The notes beneath the pieces were generated by a model. The model saw nothing but the letters and a program-made list of their open reading frames with translations. It was not told the origin of the DNA and ran no database searches. A stretch of 64,000 bases of DNA from positions 68,526 to 132,525 of the forward strand of contig JAXHMR010000016.1 of the NCBI GenBank assembly GCA_034521225.1, given 5' to 3'. A program made the position numbers and the translations under genes. Shown here one piece after another: positions 20,529-31,323 of the stretch. Within the stretch, counting starts at the first letter, position 1, and every line of letters begins with the position of its first letter. Origin of the DNA: Woeseia sp034521225 (GTDB lineage Bacteria; Pseudomonadota; Gammaproteobacteria; Steroidobacterales; Woeseiaceae).

Positions 20529-21533
20529 TCACCGGTTCACTTCAGGCAGTAACAGCGTTCGGGCGCAGTAACCGGCGCCCAGCAATCCCGGTTCGGGGTG
20601 CATGATAACGCGCGTCGGTATCTTTTCCATCAGCGACCGATGCCGGCCCTTGTGCTCAAATCCGGTCCGGAAACGGCTGTTCGCCAGCAACGCCGGATCG
20701 CGCTTGACGATGCCACCGGCGATATAGATACCGTCTTCCGCACCAAGCATCAAAGCCAGGTTGCCGGCTGCCTGACCGAGAACTTCGAAAAACAGCTGCA
20801 GGGCCTCGCTGGCCCGTTCATTGGTGTTCGCCGCACCGCTTGAAAAAATATCAGCCGCGGCGAGGTTTGTTATTGGCTCACCGTGCAGCCCGCACAATGC
20901 CGCGTAGATGTTCTCGAGGCCGGGGCCTGACAGCAAGCGCTCGTCGGAAACACGGTCAAACCGCTCCCGTAGCCGGGACAGCACTTTCATCTGTAATTCC
21001 GTCTCCGGTGCAAAGCCGAGGTGCCCTGCTTCACCAACAATGGGCACCATGCTGCCGGCCCGGCAGACGAGTCCGGCCGCGCCGAGCCCGGTACCCGGGC
21101 CCAGAACGCCCACTGTAAAGTCCCGACCGGCCAGCGGCGGGCCCGGCAACAGGCCGATATCGAGGCAATCGTCCGCCTGGAGTAACGGCAATGCATACGC
21201 GATCGCTGCAAAATCATTGAGCAGCCGGACGCGGTCTATGCCAAAGGCTTTAGCGAGATCCCGGGTATCGAGCCCCCAGTGATTGTTCGTAAACCGGACA
21301 CGGCCGTCGACGACCGGTCCCGCGGCCGCCAGGCAGATAGCATCCGGTGCCGGAGCGCCGAGCATTTCAAGGTAGCGGTTGACCGCCTCCTCGGCGGTCT
21401 GGAAGTCATCGCAGCGGAACGTCTGTTCCTGTGCGTAACCCGGCTGGAGGGGATCCGCCAGCGCAAAGCGGGCATTGGTGCCGCCGATATCGCCAATCAG
21501 CAGGCATGGTGTTGTCGTCGTCTGGTTGCGCAC
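20529..21533 (-). CDS. glk: Glucokinase
   Basis: ATP-dependent phosphorylation of glucose. The ATP-binding motif GDIGGTNARFALAD is at the N-terminus. LNDFAAIAYALPLL, LGPGTGLGAAGLV and GEAGHLGFAP mark the glucose-binding and catalytic region of the bacterial Glk (non-ROK) family, and the C-terminus has GIYIAGGIVKRDPALL. The open frame extends to ATG 21611, but the extra 26 residues are atypical, so GTG 21533 (MRNQTTTT…) is preferred. It sits head-to-head with malQ, so glucose released by maltodextrin breakdown would be fed directly into glycolysis or storage. Intact. Confidence 0.92.
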   Translation of the reverse strand: MRNQTTTTPCLLIGDIGGTNARFALADPLQPGYAQEQTFRCDDFQTAEEAVNRYLEMLGAPAPDAICLAAAGPVVDGRVRFTNNHWGLDTRDLAKAFGIDRVRLLNDFAAIAYALPLLQADDCLDIGLLPGPPLAGRDFTVGVLGPGTGLGAAGLVCRAGSMVPIVGEAGHLGFAPETELQMKVLSRLRERFDRVSDERLLSGPGLENIYAALCGLHGEPITNLAAADIFSSGAANTNERASEALQLFFEVLGQAAGNLALMLGAEDGIYIAGGIVKRDPALLANSRFRTGFEHKGRHRSLMEKIPTRVIMHPEPGLLGAGYCARTLLLPEVNR

Positions 21534-21659
21534 GCAGGTCTTGCACCCGGGTCGGTTGTTACTGGTCGGTCGTCTTGCACCGATTGGCGCCGGGCATGCC
21601 GGCTCACGCATAATACACGTCCTGCCTCATCGACTCTCCAGCCTGATTTCGCACAGACC

Positions 21660-23198
21660 ATGCCGCACAACGAGTCCACGCTTTTGCAGACGCGGCAGGC
21701 CGGTGTCTGCCTGCACCTGACGTCGCTGCCCGGCGATCACGGCATCGGCGACCTGGGGCCGGCCGCGATTCGATTTGTCAATGCGCTGGCGGCGGCCGGC
21801 CTAAAGGTCTGGCAGTTCCTGCCGACGGGACCGTGCGGGTATGGCAATTCGCCCTACCAGTCGCTGTCGGCGTTCGCCGGCAATGAGTTACTCGTGGATT
21901 TGGTAGAACTGCAGCGATGGGGCCTGCTGCGGGCGCGCGACATCGACGCGCTGTGCTCCTTGCCAGCGGGCGTCGTCGACTATGACGCGGTCGTGCCGGT
22001 AAAGCACGCTCTGCTCGCGCGTGCCAGCAAGCGCTTCGATGCACGCTGCCCGCCGGTGCTGCGTGCCCGGTTTCGCGCGTTCGCACAGGCAAACGACAAG
22101 CTCTGGCTGCATGACTACGCACTGTTCCGGGTGCTGAAGTCGAAACACGCCGAACGGGCATGGCTGGATTGGGAGCCTGCGTTTGTTCGTCGCGAGGCTG
22201 CGTCTCTGCGGCGATTTGAATCCCGCTATGCCAGCGAGATCCGCGCGGTCAAGATACGGCAGTTCTTTTTTGACTGTCAGTGGCGCGCTTTGTACGAGCG
22301 TGCGGCCGCCAAAGGTGTTCGGCTGTTCGGTGACATGCCAATTTACGTCGCCCTGGACAGCGCCGATGCCTGGTCCAACCGCGAACTGTTGCGTATTGAC
22401 GCCAACGGTCGGCCGGACTGTGTCGCCGGCGTGCCGCCCGATTATTTCAGCAATGATGGCCAGTTGTGGGGCAACCCGCTGTACGACTGGGCGGCGCATG
22501 CCGCCAGCGGGTATCGCTGGTGGACTGAACGGCTGCGGCATGCGATGGCCAGGATGGACATCGTTCGCATCGATCATTTTCGGGGCTTCGAATCGTACTG
22601 GTCCGTACCGGCTGATGAGACGACGGCAAGGAACGGCCGCTGGGAATCGGGGCCGGGCAAGCCGCTTTTTGATGCGATGCGGGCGGCGATGGGCCCGTTA
22701 CTCATCGTTGCCGAGGATCTCGGCATCATCACGCCGGCAGTGGACGCATTGCGCGACGAGCTGGGCTTTCCGGGCATGAAGGTGCTGCAGTTTTGCCTCG
22801 CCGAGGATGACTTTTCCATCGATGATATTCCCGCCGATTGCGTCTGTTATACGGGCACGCATGATAACGATACTACCGTCGGCTGGTTCCTGGGCAGCCC
22901 GGATGACCTGCGCAGTGCCGGTGAGATACAGAGGACACAGGCGCGTGTACTCGACATGACGGGCGGCAGCACCGAAACGGTGCACGAGGATCTGATCCGC
23001 TACGCATTCGGCAGCGGAGCCCGGCTGGCAATAGCGCCAATGCAGGACTTTCTTGGCCTCGGTTCCGATGCACGGCTCAATACGCCGGGAACGACAGTGA
23101 ACAACTGGCGCTGGCGCCTCGGCAGGGATGCGTTTACGCCGGCACTCCGTCACCGCATCCGGACGATGATCGCGGATTCCGGTCGCGACGGCGCGTGA
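21660..23198 (+). CDS. malQ: 4-alpha-glucanotransferase (amylomaltase, GH77)
   Basis: Disproportionates maltodextrins, releasing glucose. The 513-residue product starts MPHNESTLLQTRQAGVCLHL. Family motifs are LTSLPGDHGIGDLGPAA, WQFLPTGPCGYGNSPYQSLS, GVRLFGDMPIYVALDSADAW, IVRIDHFRGFESYW (nucleophile Asp), IVAEDLGIITPAVDALRD (acid/base Glu) and TGTHDNDTTVGWF. The open frame is longer upstream, but the ATG at 21660 fits the family start. First gene of the plus-strand glycogen cluster. Intact. Confidence 0.95.
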   Translation: MPHNESTLLQTRQAGVCLHLTSLPGDHGIGDLGPAAIRFVNALAAAGLKVWQFLPTGPCGYGNSPYQSLSAFAGNELLVDLVELQRWGLLRARDIDALCSLPAGVVDYDAVVPVKHALLARASKRFDARCPPVLRARFRAFAQANDKLWLHDYALFRVLKSKHAERAWLDWEPAFVRREAASLRRFESRYASEIRAVKIRQFFFDCQWRALYERAAAKGVRLFGDMPIYVALDSADAWSNRELLRIDANGRPDCVAGVPPDYFSNDGQLWGNPLYDWAAHAASGYRWWTERLRHAMARMDIVRIDHFRGFESYWSVPADETTARNGRWESGPGKPLFDAMRAAMGPLLIVAEDLGIITPAVDALRDELGFPGMKVLQFCLAEDDFSIDDIPADCVCYTGTHDNDTTVGWFLGSPDDLRSAGEIQRTQARVLDMTGGSTETVHEDLIRYAFGSGARLAIAPMQDFLGLGSDARLNTPGTTVNNWRWRLGRDAFTPALRHRIRTMIADSGRDGA

Positions 23199-23280
23199 TG
23201 GCCCGCTAGTCACCGTTTCGGTCAATTGCAGAGCGACCTGCGCTACACTCGAACCATAGCAGCAGCGGGGACCGTCGAAC

Positions 23281-24561
23281 ATGAACAGCAGCGAATCGGG
23301 AGATGCGCGTTATGTCAGCCGACTGACGCGCGAGACGCTGGCATTGATCCTGGCCGGAGGCCAGGGCTCAAGACTCTACGAGCTGACGGACTGGCGGGCC
23401 AAACCGTCGCTTTATTTCGGCGGCAAGCTGCGCATCATCGATTTCCCGCTCTCGAATTGCGTCAACTCAGGAATCCGGCGCATCGGTGTACTGACCCAGT
23501 ACAAGGCCCATTCACTGATTCGCCACCTGGTGCAGGGCTGGACAGGATTTCGCGGCGGCTCGCGGGAGTTCGTCGATATATTGCCGGCCTCGCAGCGAGT
23601 CGGCGGCGAATGGTACCGGGGCACGGCGGACGCCATATACCAGAACCTGGACATCATCCGCACGCACCAGCCGGTGCTGACGCTAATACTGTCAGGCGAC
23701 CACGTGTACAAGATGGATTATGGCCCGTTGCTCGCCTGGCACGCCGGGAAAGATGCCGACATGACCGTCTGTTGCATCGAAGTGCCGCTGGAAGAAGCGG
23801 CTGGCCAACTCGGCGTCATGACGGTAAACGACGACGGCCGCGTCGTTGCTTTCAACGAGAAGCCTGAAAAGCCGACACCGATTCCGGGCCGGGACGACGT
23901 CTGCCTCGCTTCCATGGGCAACTATGTTTTCAATACGGAATTTCTCTACGAACAGGTGATCAAGGACGCGGACACGCCCGAGTCGAGCCACGATTTCGGC
24001 CGCGATATCATCCCGTCGATTATTCGCAACTACCAGATCTTCGCCTACCCGTTCCGCGACCCGGAAACACAGCAACAGGCGTACTGGCGAGATGTCGGTA
24101 CGCTGGATGCGTTCTGGGAATCCAATATGGAACTGATATCGGTCACCCCACAGCTGAACCTGTATGACCAAGCATGGCCGATATTCACGCACCAGACCCA
24201 GCTGCCACCAGCCAAGTTTGTCTTTGACGAGCCGAACCGGCGCGGCGAAGCCATCCAGTCCATGGTCTCTGCAGGCTGTGTCGTGTCCGGCGCATCCGTC
24301 CTTCGCTCAGTACTGTTCTCGAACTGCAAGATCAGTTCGTACAGCTCGGTCGCGGAATCCGTCATCCTTCCGGATGTGAAGATCGGGCGGAACTGCACGA
24401 TACGCCGCGCCATCATCGATCGTGGCGCCACAATCGCCAAGGGCACGGAAATAGGTGTCGACGCGGAAGCTGACCGCGCGCGCGGCTTCCGTATCACCAG
24501 TCGCGGCATCACGCTGGTAACTCCGGACATGCTTGGCCAGCACCTGCACTTCACGCGCTAG
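23281..24561 (+). CDS. glgC: Glucose-1-phosphate adenylyltransferase (ADP-glucose pyrophosphorylase)
   Basis: Makes ADP-glucose, the committed step of bacterial glycogen synthesis. 426 residues, intact. N-terminal nucleotide-binding motif LALILAGGQGSRLYELT, then KPSLYFGGKLRIIDFPLSNC, WYRGTADAIYQNLDII, LSGDHVYKMDY, GRVVAFNEKPEKP and YWRDVGTLDAFWESN. The left-handed beta-helix C-terminus has SVILPDVKIGRNCTIRRAII. Spacing to glgB is 8 bases. Allosteric control by sugar phosphates is expected from the family. Confidence 0.97.
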   Translation: MNSSESGDARYVSRLTRETLALILAGGQGSRLYELTDWRAKPSLYFGGKLRIIDFPLSNCVNSGIRRIGVLTQYKAHSLIRHLVQGWTGFRGGSREFVDILPASQRVGGEWYRGTADAIYQNLDIIRTHQPVLTLILSGDHVYKMDYGPLLAWHAGKDADMTVCCIEVPLEEAAGQLGVMTVNDDGRVVAFNEKPEKPTPIPGRDDVCLASMGNYVFNTEFLYEQVIKDADTPESSHDFGRDIIPSIIRNYQIFAYPFRDPETQQQAYWRDVGTLDAFWESNMELISVTPQLNLYDQAWPIFTHQTQLPPAKFVFDEPNRRGEAIQSMVSAGCVVSGASVLRSVLFSNCKISSYSSVAESVILPDVKIGRNCTIRRAIIDRGATIAKGTEIGVDAEADRARGFRITSRGITLVTPDMLGQHLHFTR

Positions 24562-24569
24562 GACACTGA

Positions 24570-26736
24570 ATGCAGCACGACATCGACCTGCTCGCGCGTG
24601 GCCGGCATTCTGATCCGTTTGCTGTGCTTGGCGTGCATAACGTTAACGGCGAACGTATTGTCCGCACGTTGCAGCCGCACGCGAGCGCCGTTCGCCTGGC
24701 CGATCGTGACGGAGCCGTGCTCACGGAGCTCAAGCGTATAGGTGACAGCCCCGTTTTTGCGGGCAGCATGCCGCCACGCCTGCGGCATTACCTGCTGCAG
24801 GTCGACTACGCCGACGGCAATACAGCACTGATCGAGGATCCTTACCGGTTTCCCGCAGTCCTCGGCGAACTGGACCGGCATCTGCTGGGAGAAGGCTCGC
24901 ACCTGAACATCAACCGCGCGCTCGGCTCGCACTGTACCGAGTTCCAGGGTGTCCGCGGCACGCGCTTTGCCGTATGGGCGCCGAACGCATCACGTGTCAG
25001 TATCGTCGGCAATTTCAATGGCTGGGATGGCCGTTGCCACCCGATGAGATTCCATGCCGGTAACGGCTTGTGGGAGATATTCCTGCCAGCCGTCGGACAC
25101 GGCACCTTTTATAAATACGAATTACTGGACGGCGTCGGCAACCTTTTACCGCTGAAAAGTGACCCGCTCGCACAGTACTTCGAAGCGCCGCCGGGCAATG
25201 CATCGATCGTCTTCGAAAGCCGCTGGCAATGGCTGGACGCGGACTGGATGCAGCAGCGGCGCGGGGATCATGACCTCGGCCAGCCGCTCGCCATTTATGA
25301 AGTACATGCCGGATCCTGGCAACGAAAAAACGGGCCGGAAGGCAGGTTCCTGACCTGGCGGGAAATGGCGGAGCGAATTGCTCGGCTACGTGACGTCGAT
25401 GGGATTCACGCACATCGAACTGATGCCCGTTAGCGAACATCCGTTCGATGGCTCCTGGGGCTACCAGCCAATCGGTCTGTATGCGCCAACCCAGCGCTTC
25501 GGCGACCCGGATGACTTTCGCGGCTTCGTTGATGCATGTCATCGCGCTGGAATCGGCGTCATCGTTGACTGGGTACCGGCGCATTTTCCGAAGGATGAAC
25601 ATGGCCTGAGCCGCTTTGACGGTACTGCCCTTTACGAACACGCCGATCCGCGCATGGGTGAGCATGCGGACTGGGGCACGCTGGTCTTCAACTTCGGACG
25701 CCGCGAAGTCGCCAATTACCTGCTTGGCAGCGCCATGCACTGGATCGATGACTTCCACGTTGACGGCCTGCGCGTCGATGCAGTTGCATCGATGCTGTAC
25801 CTTGACTACTCGCGCAAGGACGGCGAGTGGATACCCAACAAGCATGGCGGCAACGAAAATCTCGAGGCAGTGTCCTTCCTGAAACAATTTAATGAAATCG
25901 TTCATTCCCACGGCGCTATATCGCTGGCCGAGGAATCAACGTCGTGGCCAGGCGTCTCACGGCCTGTCTATGCCGGCGGACTTGGTTTTGACTACAAATG
26001 GAACATGGGCTGGATGAATGACACTCTGCGGTATATGCAGGAAGATCCGCTGCACCGCAGTTACCATCATGACAAGATGACGTTTGGCCCGATGTATGCG
26101 TTCAGCGAAAACTTCGTACTGCCGTTGTCGCATGACGAAGTTGTACATGGCAAGCGTTCATTGCTCGGCCGCATGCCCGGCGACGACTTTCAGCGCTTCG
26201 CCAACCTGCGGGCTTACCTCGGCTTCATGTATGCCCATCCGGGCAAGAAGCTGCTGTTCATGGGTGGCGAGTTTGCGCAGGAGCGGGAATGGAGCCATGA
26301 CCGTGCACTGGATTGGCATCTGCTCGAACAGGCTCCACACCGGGGCGTGCAAACACTGGTTCGTGAACTTAATGCGGTGTACCGCAGTACGCCCGCACTT
26401 CATGAGCTTGATTGCGATGCCGGCGGTTTTGCGTGGATCAACTGGGAGGACCGGGACTACAGCGTGCTTAGCTGGATCAGGCGCGCCGGTGACGGAAGCC
26501 ATGTCGTCTGCATCAGCAATTTCACGCCGGTGGTCCGGCACGACTATCTTGTCGGCGTGCCGCATGGCGGACGTTACAGAGAGTTCCTGAATACCGATGC
26601 CGGCGTGTTTGGCGGCAGCAACGTCCACAATGGCGGCACGATACCGACTCGCGCAGAACCGGCGCATGAGCATGGACAATCATTGCGTTTGACCCTGCCG
26701 CCGCTGGCGACCGTTATACTCGCGCCGGTCAGTTAA
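24570..26736 (+). CDS. glgB: 1,4-alpha-glucan branching enzyme (one frameshift)
   Basis: Introduces alpha-1,6 branches into glycogen. The N-terminal CBM48 domains contain GTRFAVWAPNASRVSIVGNFN and YKYELLDG. The GH13 barrel has FTHIELMPVSEHPFDGSWGYQ, VDGLRVDAVASMLYLDYSR (nucleophile Asp), LAEESTSWPGVS (catalytic Glu) and LPLSHDEVVHGK, with the C-terminal LRLTLPPLATVIL. The frame changes near 25375 at RIAR-LLGYVTSMG; otherwise the gene is complete at about 722 codons. glgP follows after 15 bases. Confidence 0.95.
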
Positions 26737-26751
26737 AACGGAGTTTCGCAG

Positions 26752-29252
26752 TTGAATTTCAGAATGGACAACAGCACCGGCATCGGCGACATCGAATTGC
26801 TGCAGATACCTGCTTTGGAGATGTCAGCCGACGCCATACTCCACGACTTTACCCATTACTTCGGCCGCACGCTTGGCCGGCGCACGATTCGCAAGCACCT
26901 GCCGTTTGTATACCAGGCACTGGTTTACGCGACCCGCGACCGCCTGATGGAACGCTGGAACCGGACGAATATTGCCATCGAACGCGACGACCAGCGCCGC
27001 GTCTGCTACCTGTCCCTGGAATTCCTGATGGGCCGGCTGTTGCGCAATGCCCTGCTCAATCTCGGCATCGACGGCCGGGCTGGCGAGGCCCTGAATCGGC
27101 TGGGCCAGAATCTCGAGGATGTCTATGACCGCGAACACGATGCCGGGCTTGGCAACGGTGGCCTCGGGCGGCTCGCGGCATGCTTCCTGGACAGCTGCGC
27201 CACGTTGCAATTGCCGGTAATCGGTTATGGCATTCGTTACCAGTACGGCATGTTCCACCAGCGCATCGAAGACGGTTACCAGGTCGAACAGCCCGACCCG
27301 TGGTTGAGAGAAGGCTTCCCGTGGGAGATCGAACGTATCGAACTGGCACAGACGGTGCGCTTTGGCGGGCGCACCGAACTGTTTGACGACCACGAGGGCC
27401 GTCCGCGGCGCCGCTGGGTCGATACGCATGACGTACTGGCGATACCGTTTGACGTGCCGATCCCTGGTTACCGCAACGATATCGTCAATACACTGCGCCT
27501 GTGGTCGGCATCGGCCACCGATGCCTTCGACCTCGAGGAGTTCAATGCGGGCGGCTACACCGACGCCGTCGCCGCCAAGAACGAGGCCGAGAACATCACG
27601 ATGGTGCTGTATCCGAATACGGCAACAGAAAGCGGGCATGAGCTAAGGCTACGGCAGCAGTATTTCCTCGTATCTGCAAGCCTGCAGGATGTATTGCGCG
27701 ACTGGCAGCAGCGACATGGTGATGAGTTCGACACGTTTGCGGAAAAGCTCTGCTTCCAGCTGAATGACACGCACCCTGCGCTCGCCGTGCCGGAGCTGAT
27801 GCGCCTGCTGCTCGATCACTGCTACCTGACATGGGATGAGGCCTGGGACATAACGCGCCGCACAATGGCGTATACCAACCACACGCTGCTTCCGGAGGCT
27901 CTGGAAACGTGGCCGGCATCGATGTTCGGGCGCTTGCTCCCACGCCTGCTGGAAATCATCGGCGAGATCAATGCGCGCTTTGTTGACGAGATCAGTGAAC
28001 GCTGGCCGGGCGAGCCCGACAGGGTCAGCCGGATGTCGTTGATTACTGATGGCGATTATCCGGTCGTACGCATGGCGTATCTTGCCGTTGCGGCAAGCTT
28101 TTCCGTTAACGGCGTCGCGGAACTGCATTCGAAACTGTTGCAGAAGGGACTGTTCCGCGATTTTGCCGAACTGTGGCCGGAAAAGTTCAACAACAAGACC
28201 AACGGCGTTACGCAACGCCGTTGGCTTGCCGGCTGCAATCCGGCACTCGCGGAGCTGATCTCATCACGAATCGGGGACGGATGGGTGACGCAGCTTGATG
28301 AACTCGCGGCATTGGCGCCGCTAGCAGATGATGCCGGTTTCCGGCGAGCTTGGCGCGGTGTTCACGCTGAAAACAAGTTGCGCCTGATACGCACGATTCA
28401 GGAGCGCACAGGCATCGAGATCGACGCAGCAATGATGATCGATGTCCAGGTCAAGCGAATACACGAGTACAAACGGCAATTGCTGAACCTCCTGCACGTC
28501 ATCCACCTTTATGATCGCATCCGGCGCGGTGATGGTGACACACTGGTTCCGCGGGCTGTCATCATCGGCGGCAAAGCGGCGCCCGGCTGATGCTCATGGC
28601 CAAGCAAATCATCAAGGCAATAAATACCGTCGCCGAGGTGGTCAACAATGATCCCGCGATGCAGAACCGTCTCAGCCTGGTATTTTTCCCCGACTATAAT
28701 GTCACGGCGATGGAAATCATCTGTCCGGCGGCGGACCTGTCCGAACAGATTTCAACCGCCGGCAAGGAAGCGTCCGGCACCGGCAATATGAAACTCATGA
28801 TGAACGGCGCCGTCACTATTGGCACGCTCGACGGCGCCAATGTCGAAATACTTGATGCCGTAGGGGACGAAAACTTCTTCCTGTTCGGGTTGACCGTTGA
28901 CCAGATCGCCGAATTGCATGACCGGTACGATCCGGCGGCAATCATCGCTGGCGACAAAGACCTCGGGCGCGTAATCGATCTGCTCGGGAACGGCCACTTC
29001 AACCCGGACGAGCCGCACGTATTTGACAGTGTCCTGCACGCCATCCGGAGCCCGGACGATCCGTGGATGACGGCGGCTGACTTCCGCAGCTTCGTTGACG
29101 CGCAGCAGCGCGTGGCGGAGGCCTTTACTGACCGGGAGCGCTGGACCCGGATGAGCATCATGAACTCGGCCGCCTCCGGCCGCTTTTCGACAGACCGGAC
29201 GATGCGCGACTACAACGACGACCTATGGAAGCTGAACACGATCGAACTATAG
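26752..29252 (+). CDS. glgP: Glycogen/maltodextrin phosphorylase (one frameshift)
   Basis: Releases glucose 1-phosphate from glycogen using pyridoxal phosphate. Motifs: VCYLSLEFLMGRLLRNALLN, GLGNGGLGRLAACFLDS, YGIRYQYGMFHQ, FQLNDTHPALAVPELMR, KFNNKTNGVTQRRWL, DVQVKRIHEYKRQLLN and the PLP-lysine region ASGTGNMKLMMNG. The frame changes near 28575, within the GGKAAPG-(Y)-MAKQIIKAIN segment. About 833 codons, full length. The annotated start is TTG 26752; ATG 26764 is an alternative. The 3' end overlaps glgX by 28 bases. Confidence 0.96.
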
Positions 29253-31316
29253 TGTATGTCGAGCGCGGCGAAGCCTCCCTTCCCGGTGCGACATGGCAGG
29301 GCGATGGCGTCAACTTTGCACTTCGCTCGTCAGTTGCTGAACAGGTGGACCTGTGCCTGTTCGACTCGACAGGTGCGGAAACCGCGCGCATCGCCCTGCC
29401 GGCGCAGAGCGGTGATACGTGGCACGGCTACCTGCCCGGGTGCGCGGTCGGCCAGCGTTACGGCTACCGGGTGCATGGCCCGTACGACCCGGCGGCGGGC
29501 AAGCGCTGCAATCCGCACAAATTGCTCGTGGATCCGTATGCACGCCAGCTCGATGGCACGTTCGTCTGGCACCCCGCACTTTTCGACTATGCAGAGGGCA
29601 GCAATCCGGCCGATGCCAGTCTGAACACCGACGACAGCGCGCCGTGGATGCCGGCTTCGGTGGTCACCGGTAACGGGCCGCCAGCAACCACCGGCCCGCG
29701 GATACCCTGGGAACAAACAGTCGTGTACGAGCTCAATGTGCGTGGCTATACGATGCGCCATCCGGAACTCGGCGACGCGGAACGTGGCCGGTTCCGGGGG
29801 CTGTCGAACGGCGCCATCATCGCCTACCTGAAAGCACTCGGCATTACCGCGATCGAGCTGTTGCCGGTGCACAGTTTCATCGATGAGCAGTTCCTGCGTG
29901 AACGCGGTTTGCGAAATTTCTGGGGTTACAACACGTTAAATTTTTTCACACCTGCCGGCCGCTTTGCCGAGACCGACGCACGCGCCGAATTTGTCGACAT
30001 GATCAATGCCATCCATGACGCCGGCATCGAAGTCATCCTCGACGTCGTATACAACCATACGGCGGAAGGCAGCGCGATGGGTCCTACGCTCTCTTATCGG
30101 GGCATCGACAATGAATCCTGGTACCGCCTGGAATCTCATGACAGGACGCAAACCGTCAACGACACCGGCTGCGGCAACACGATCAATGCGGACTCCCCGG
30201 CCGTGCAGGACCTGGTTATCGACAGCCTGCGGTACTGGGCTCGTGACATGGGTGTCGACGGATTCCGTTTCGACCTCGCGCCGGTACTCGGCCGGCACGC
30301 CGACGGCTTCAACACAAACCATCCGTTGTTGCTCGGCATACAGGATGACGCGGTACTTGCCGGGTGCAAGCTGATCGCCGAGCCCTGGGACATAGGGCCC
30401 GGCGGCTACCAGCTCGGCAATTTTCCATCACGTTGGGCCGAGTGGAATGACCGCTATCGCGATGTGATGCGCCGCTGGTGGCATGGCAACGCGCAGGTCG
30501 CTGCCGAACTGGGCCGCCGCATGCACGGTTCCGCCGACCTGTTCGAGGACCGCGGCAAGCCGCCTGCGGCGAGCATCAATTTCATCACCAGCCACGACGG
30601 TTTTACCCTCTGTGATCTCGTCAGTTACAACGAACGGCATAACGAGGCCAACGGTGAACACAACCGGGACGGGCACCGTAGCAATTACAGCCAGAATTTT
30701 GGCGTGGAGGGTCCGACCGACGACCCGGCGATCAATGCGCTCAGGCGGCGGCAGCGGCAAAACCTGCTCGCGTCGCTGCTGCTGTCACAAGGCACGCCGA
30801 TGCTGCTGGCGGGCGATGAATTTGGCAATTCGCAGGGTGGCAACAACAATGTGTACGCACAGGACAACGAAACCGGCTGGGTGGACTGGAGCGGATTGCA
30901 ACACGATCCCGCGTTTCAGGAGCAAGTCAGGCTGCTGATCCGCCTGCGGCGCGACTGTCCGCTGCTCAAGCTTGCGGAGTATCCGCATGCCGAGCACCAG
31001 GTCCGGCCAGGCTGGCCCGATATCCTGTGGCTCAGTCCGTCCGGCCGCCGCATGTATGACGCCGAGTGGGCGCATTGCCACGCGTTCACGCTGCTGCTGG
31101 CCGACCGCGCGCCGGCGGGAACGGATTCAAGGATCACCGCCCTTGCCGTGTTGCTGAACAGTGCACCAACCGGGCGCCTCTTTCAGCCTGGCAAACTTCA
31201 GGGCCGATCAGCCCTGGAAAATCGCCTGGAGCAGCAGCGACATTTCATTGGACGCGGGTAAGCCAGGCGACTGGATGCTGCCCGGCCGTACAGTCGCCTG
31301 CCTGCGCGGCGGTTGA
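29225..31316 (+). CDS. glgX: Glycogen debranching enzyme GlgX
   Basis: Isoamylase-type hydrolysis of alpha-1,6 branches left by phosphorylase. The N-terminal CBM48 segment GATWQGDGVNFALRSSVAEQVDLCLFD is followed by the GH13 domain: WEQTVVYELNVRGYTM, IEVILDVVYNHTAEG, MGVDGFRFDLAPVLGR (nucleophile), KLIAEPWDIGPGGYQLG (acid/base) and NFITSHDGFTLCDLVSYNE. The uninterrupted frame stops at 31261, but from about 31190 the next frame encodes the expected C-terminus (NFRADQPWKIAWSSSD and a MLPGRTVACLRGG end) to TGA 31314-31316. One indel near the 3' end is therefore likely. Last gene of the glycogen operon, overlapping glgP. Confidence 0.94.
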
Positions 31317-31323
31317 GCGTCTG

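Noticed and set aside
21533..21611. Long N-terminal form of glucokinase from ATG 21611
   Set aside because: The extra 26 residues are Cys- and Pro-rich and outside the usual Glk domain, and they would crowd the divergent malQ promoter; GTG 21533 fits the family.
26824..27639. A 271-codon minus-strand frame inside glgP
   Set aside because: Antisense shadow of a strongly conserved enzyme; no recognisable domain or start signal.
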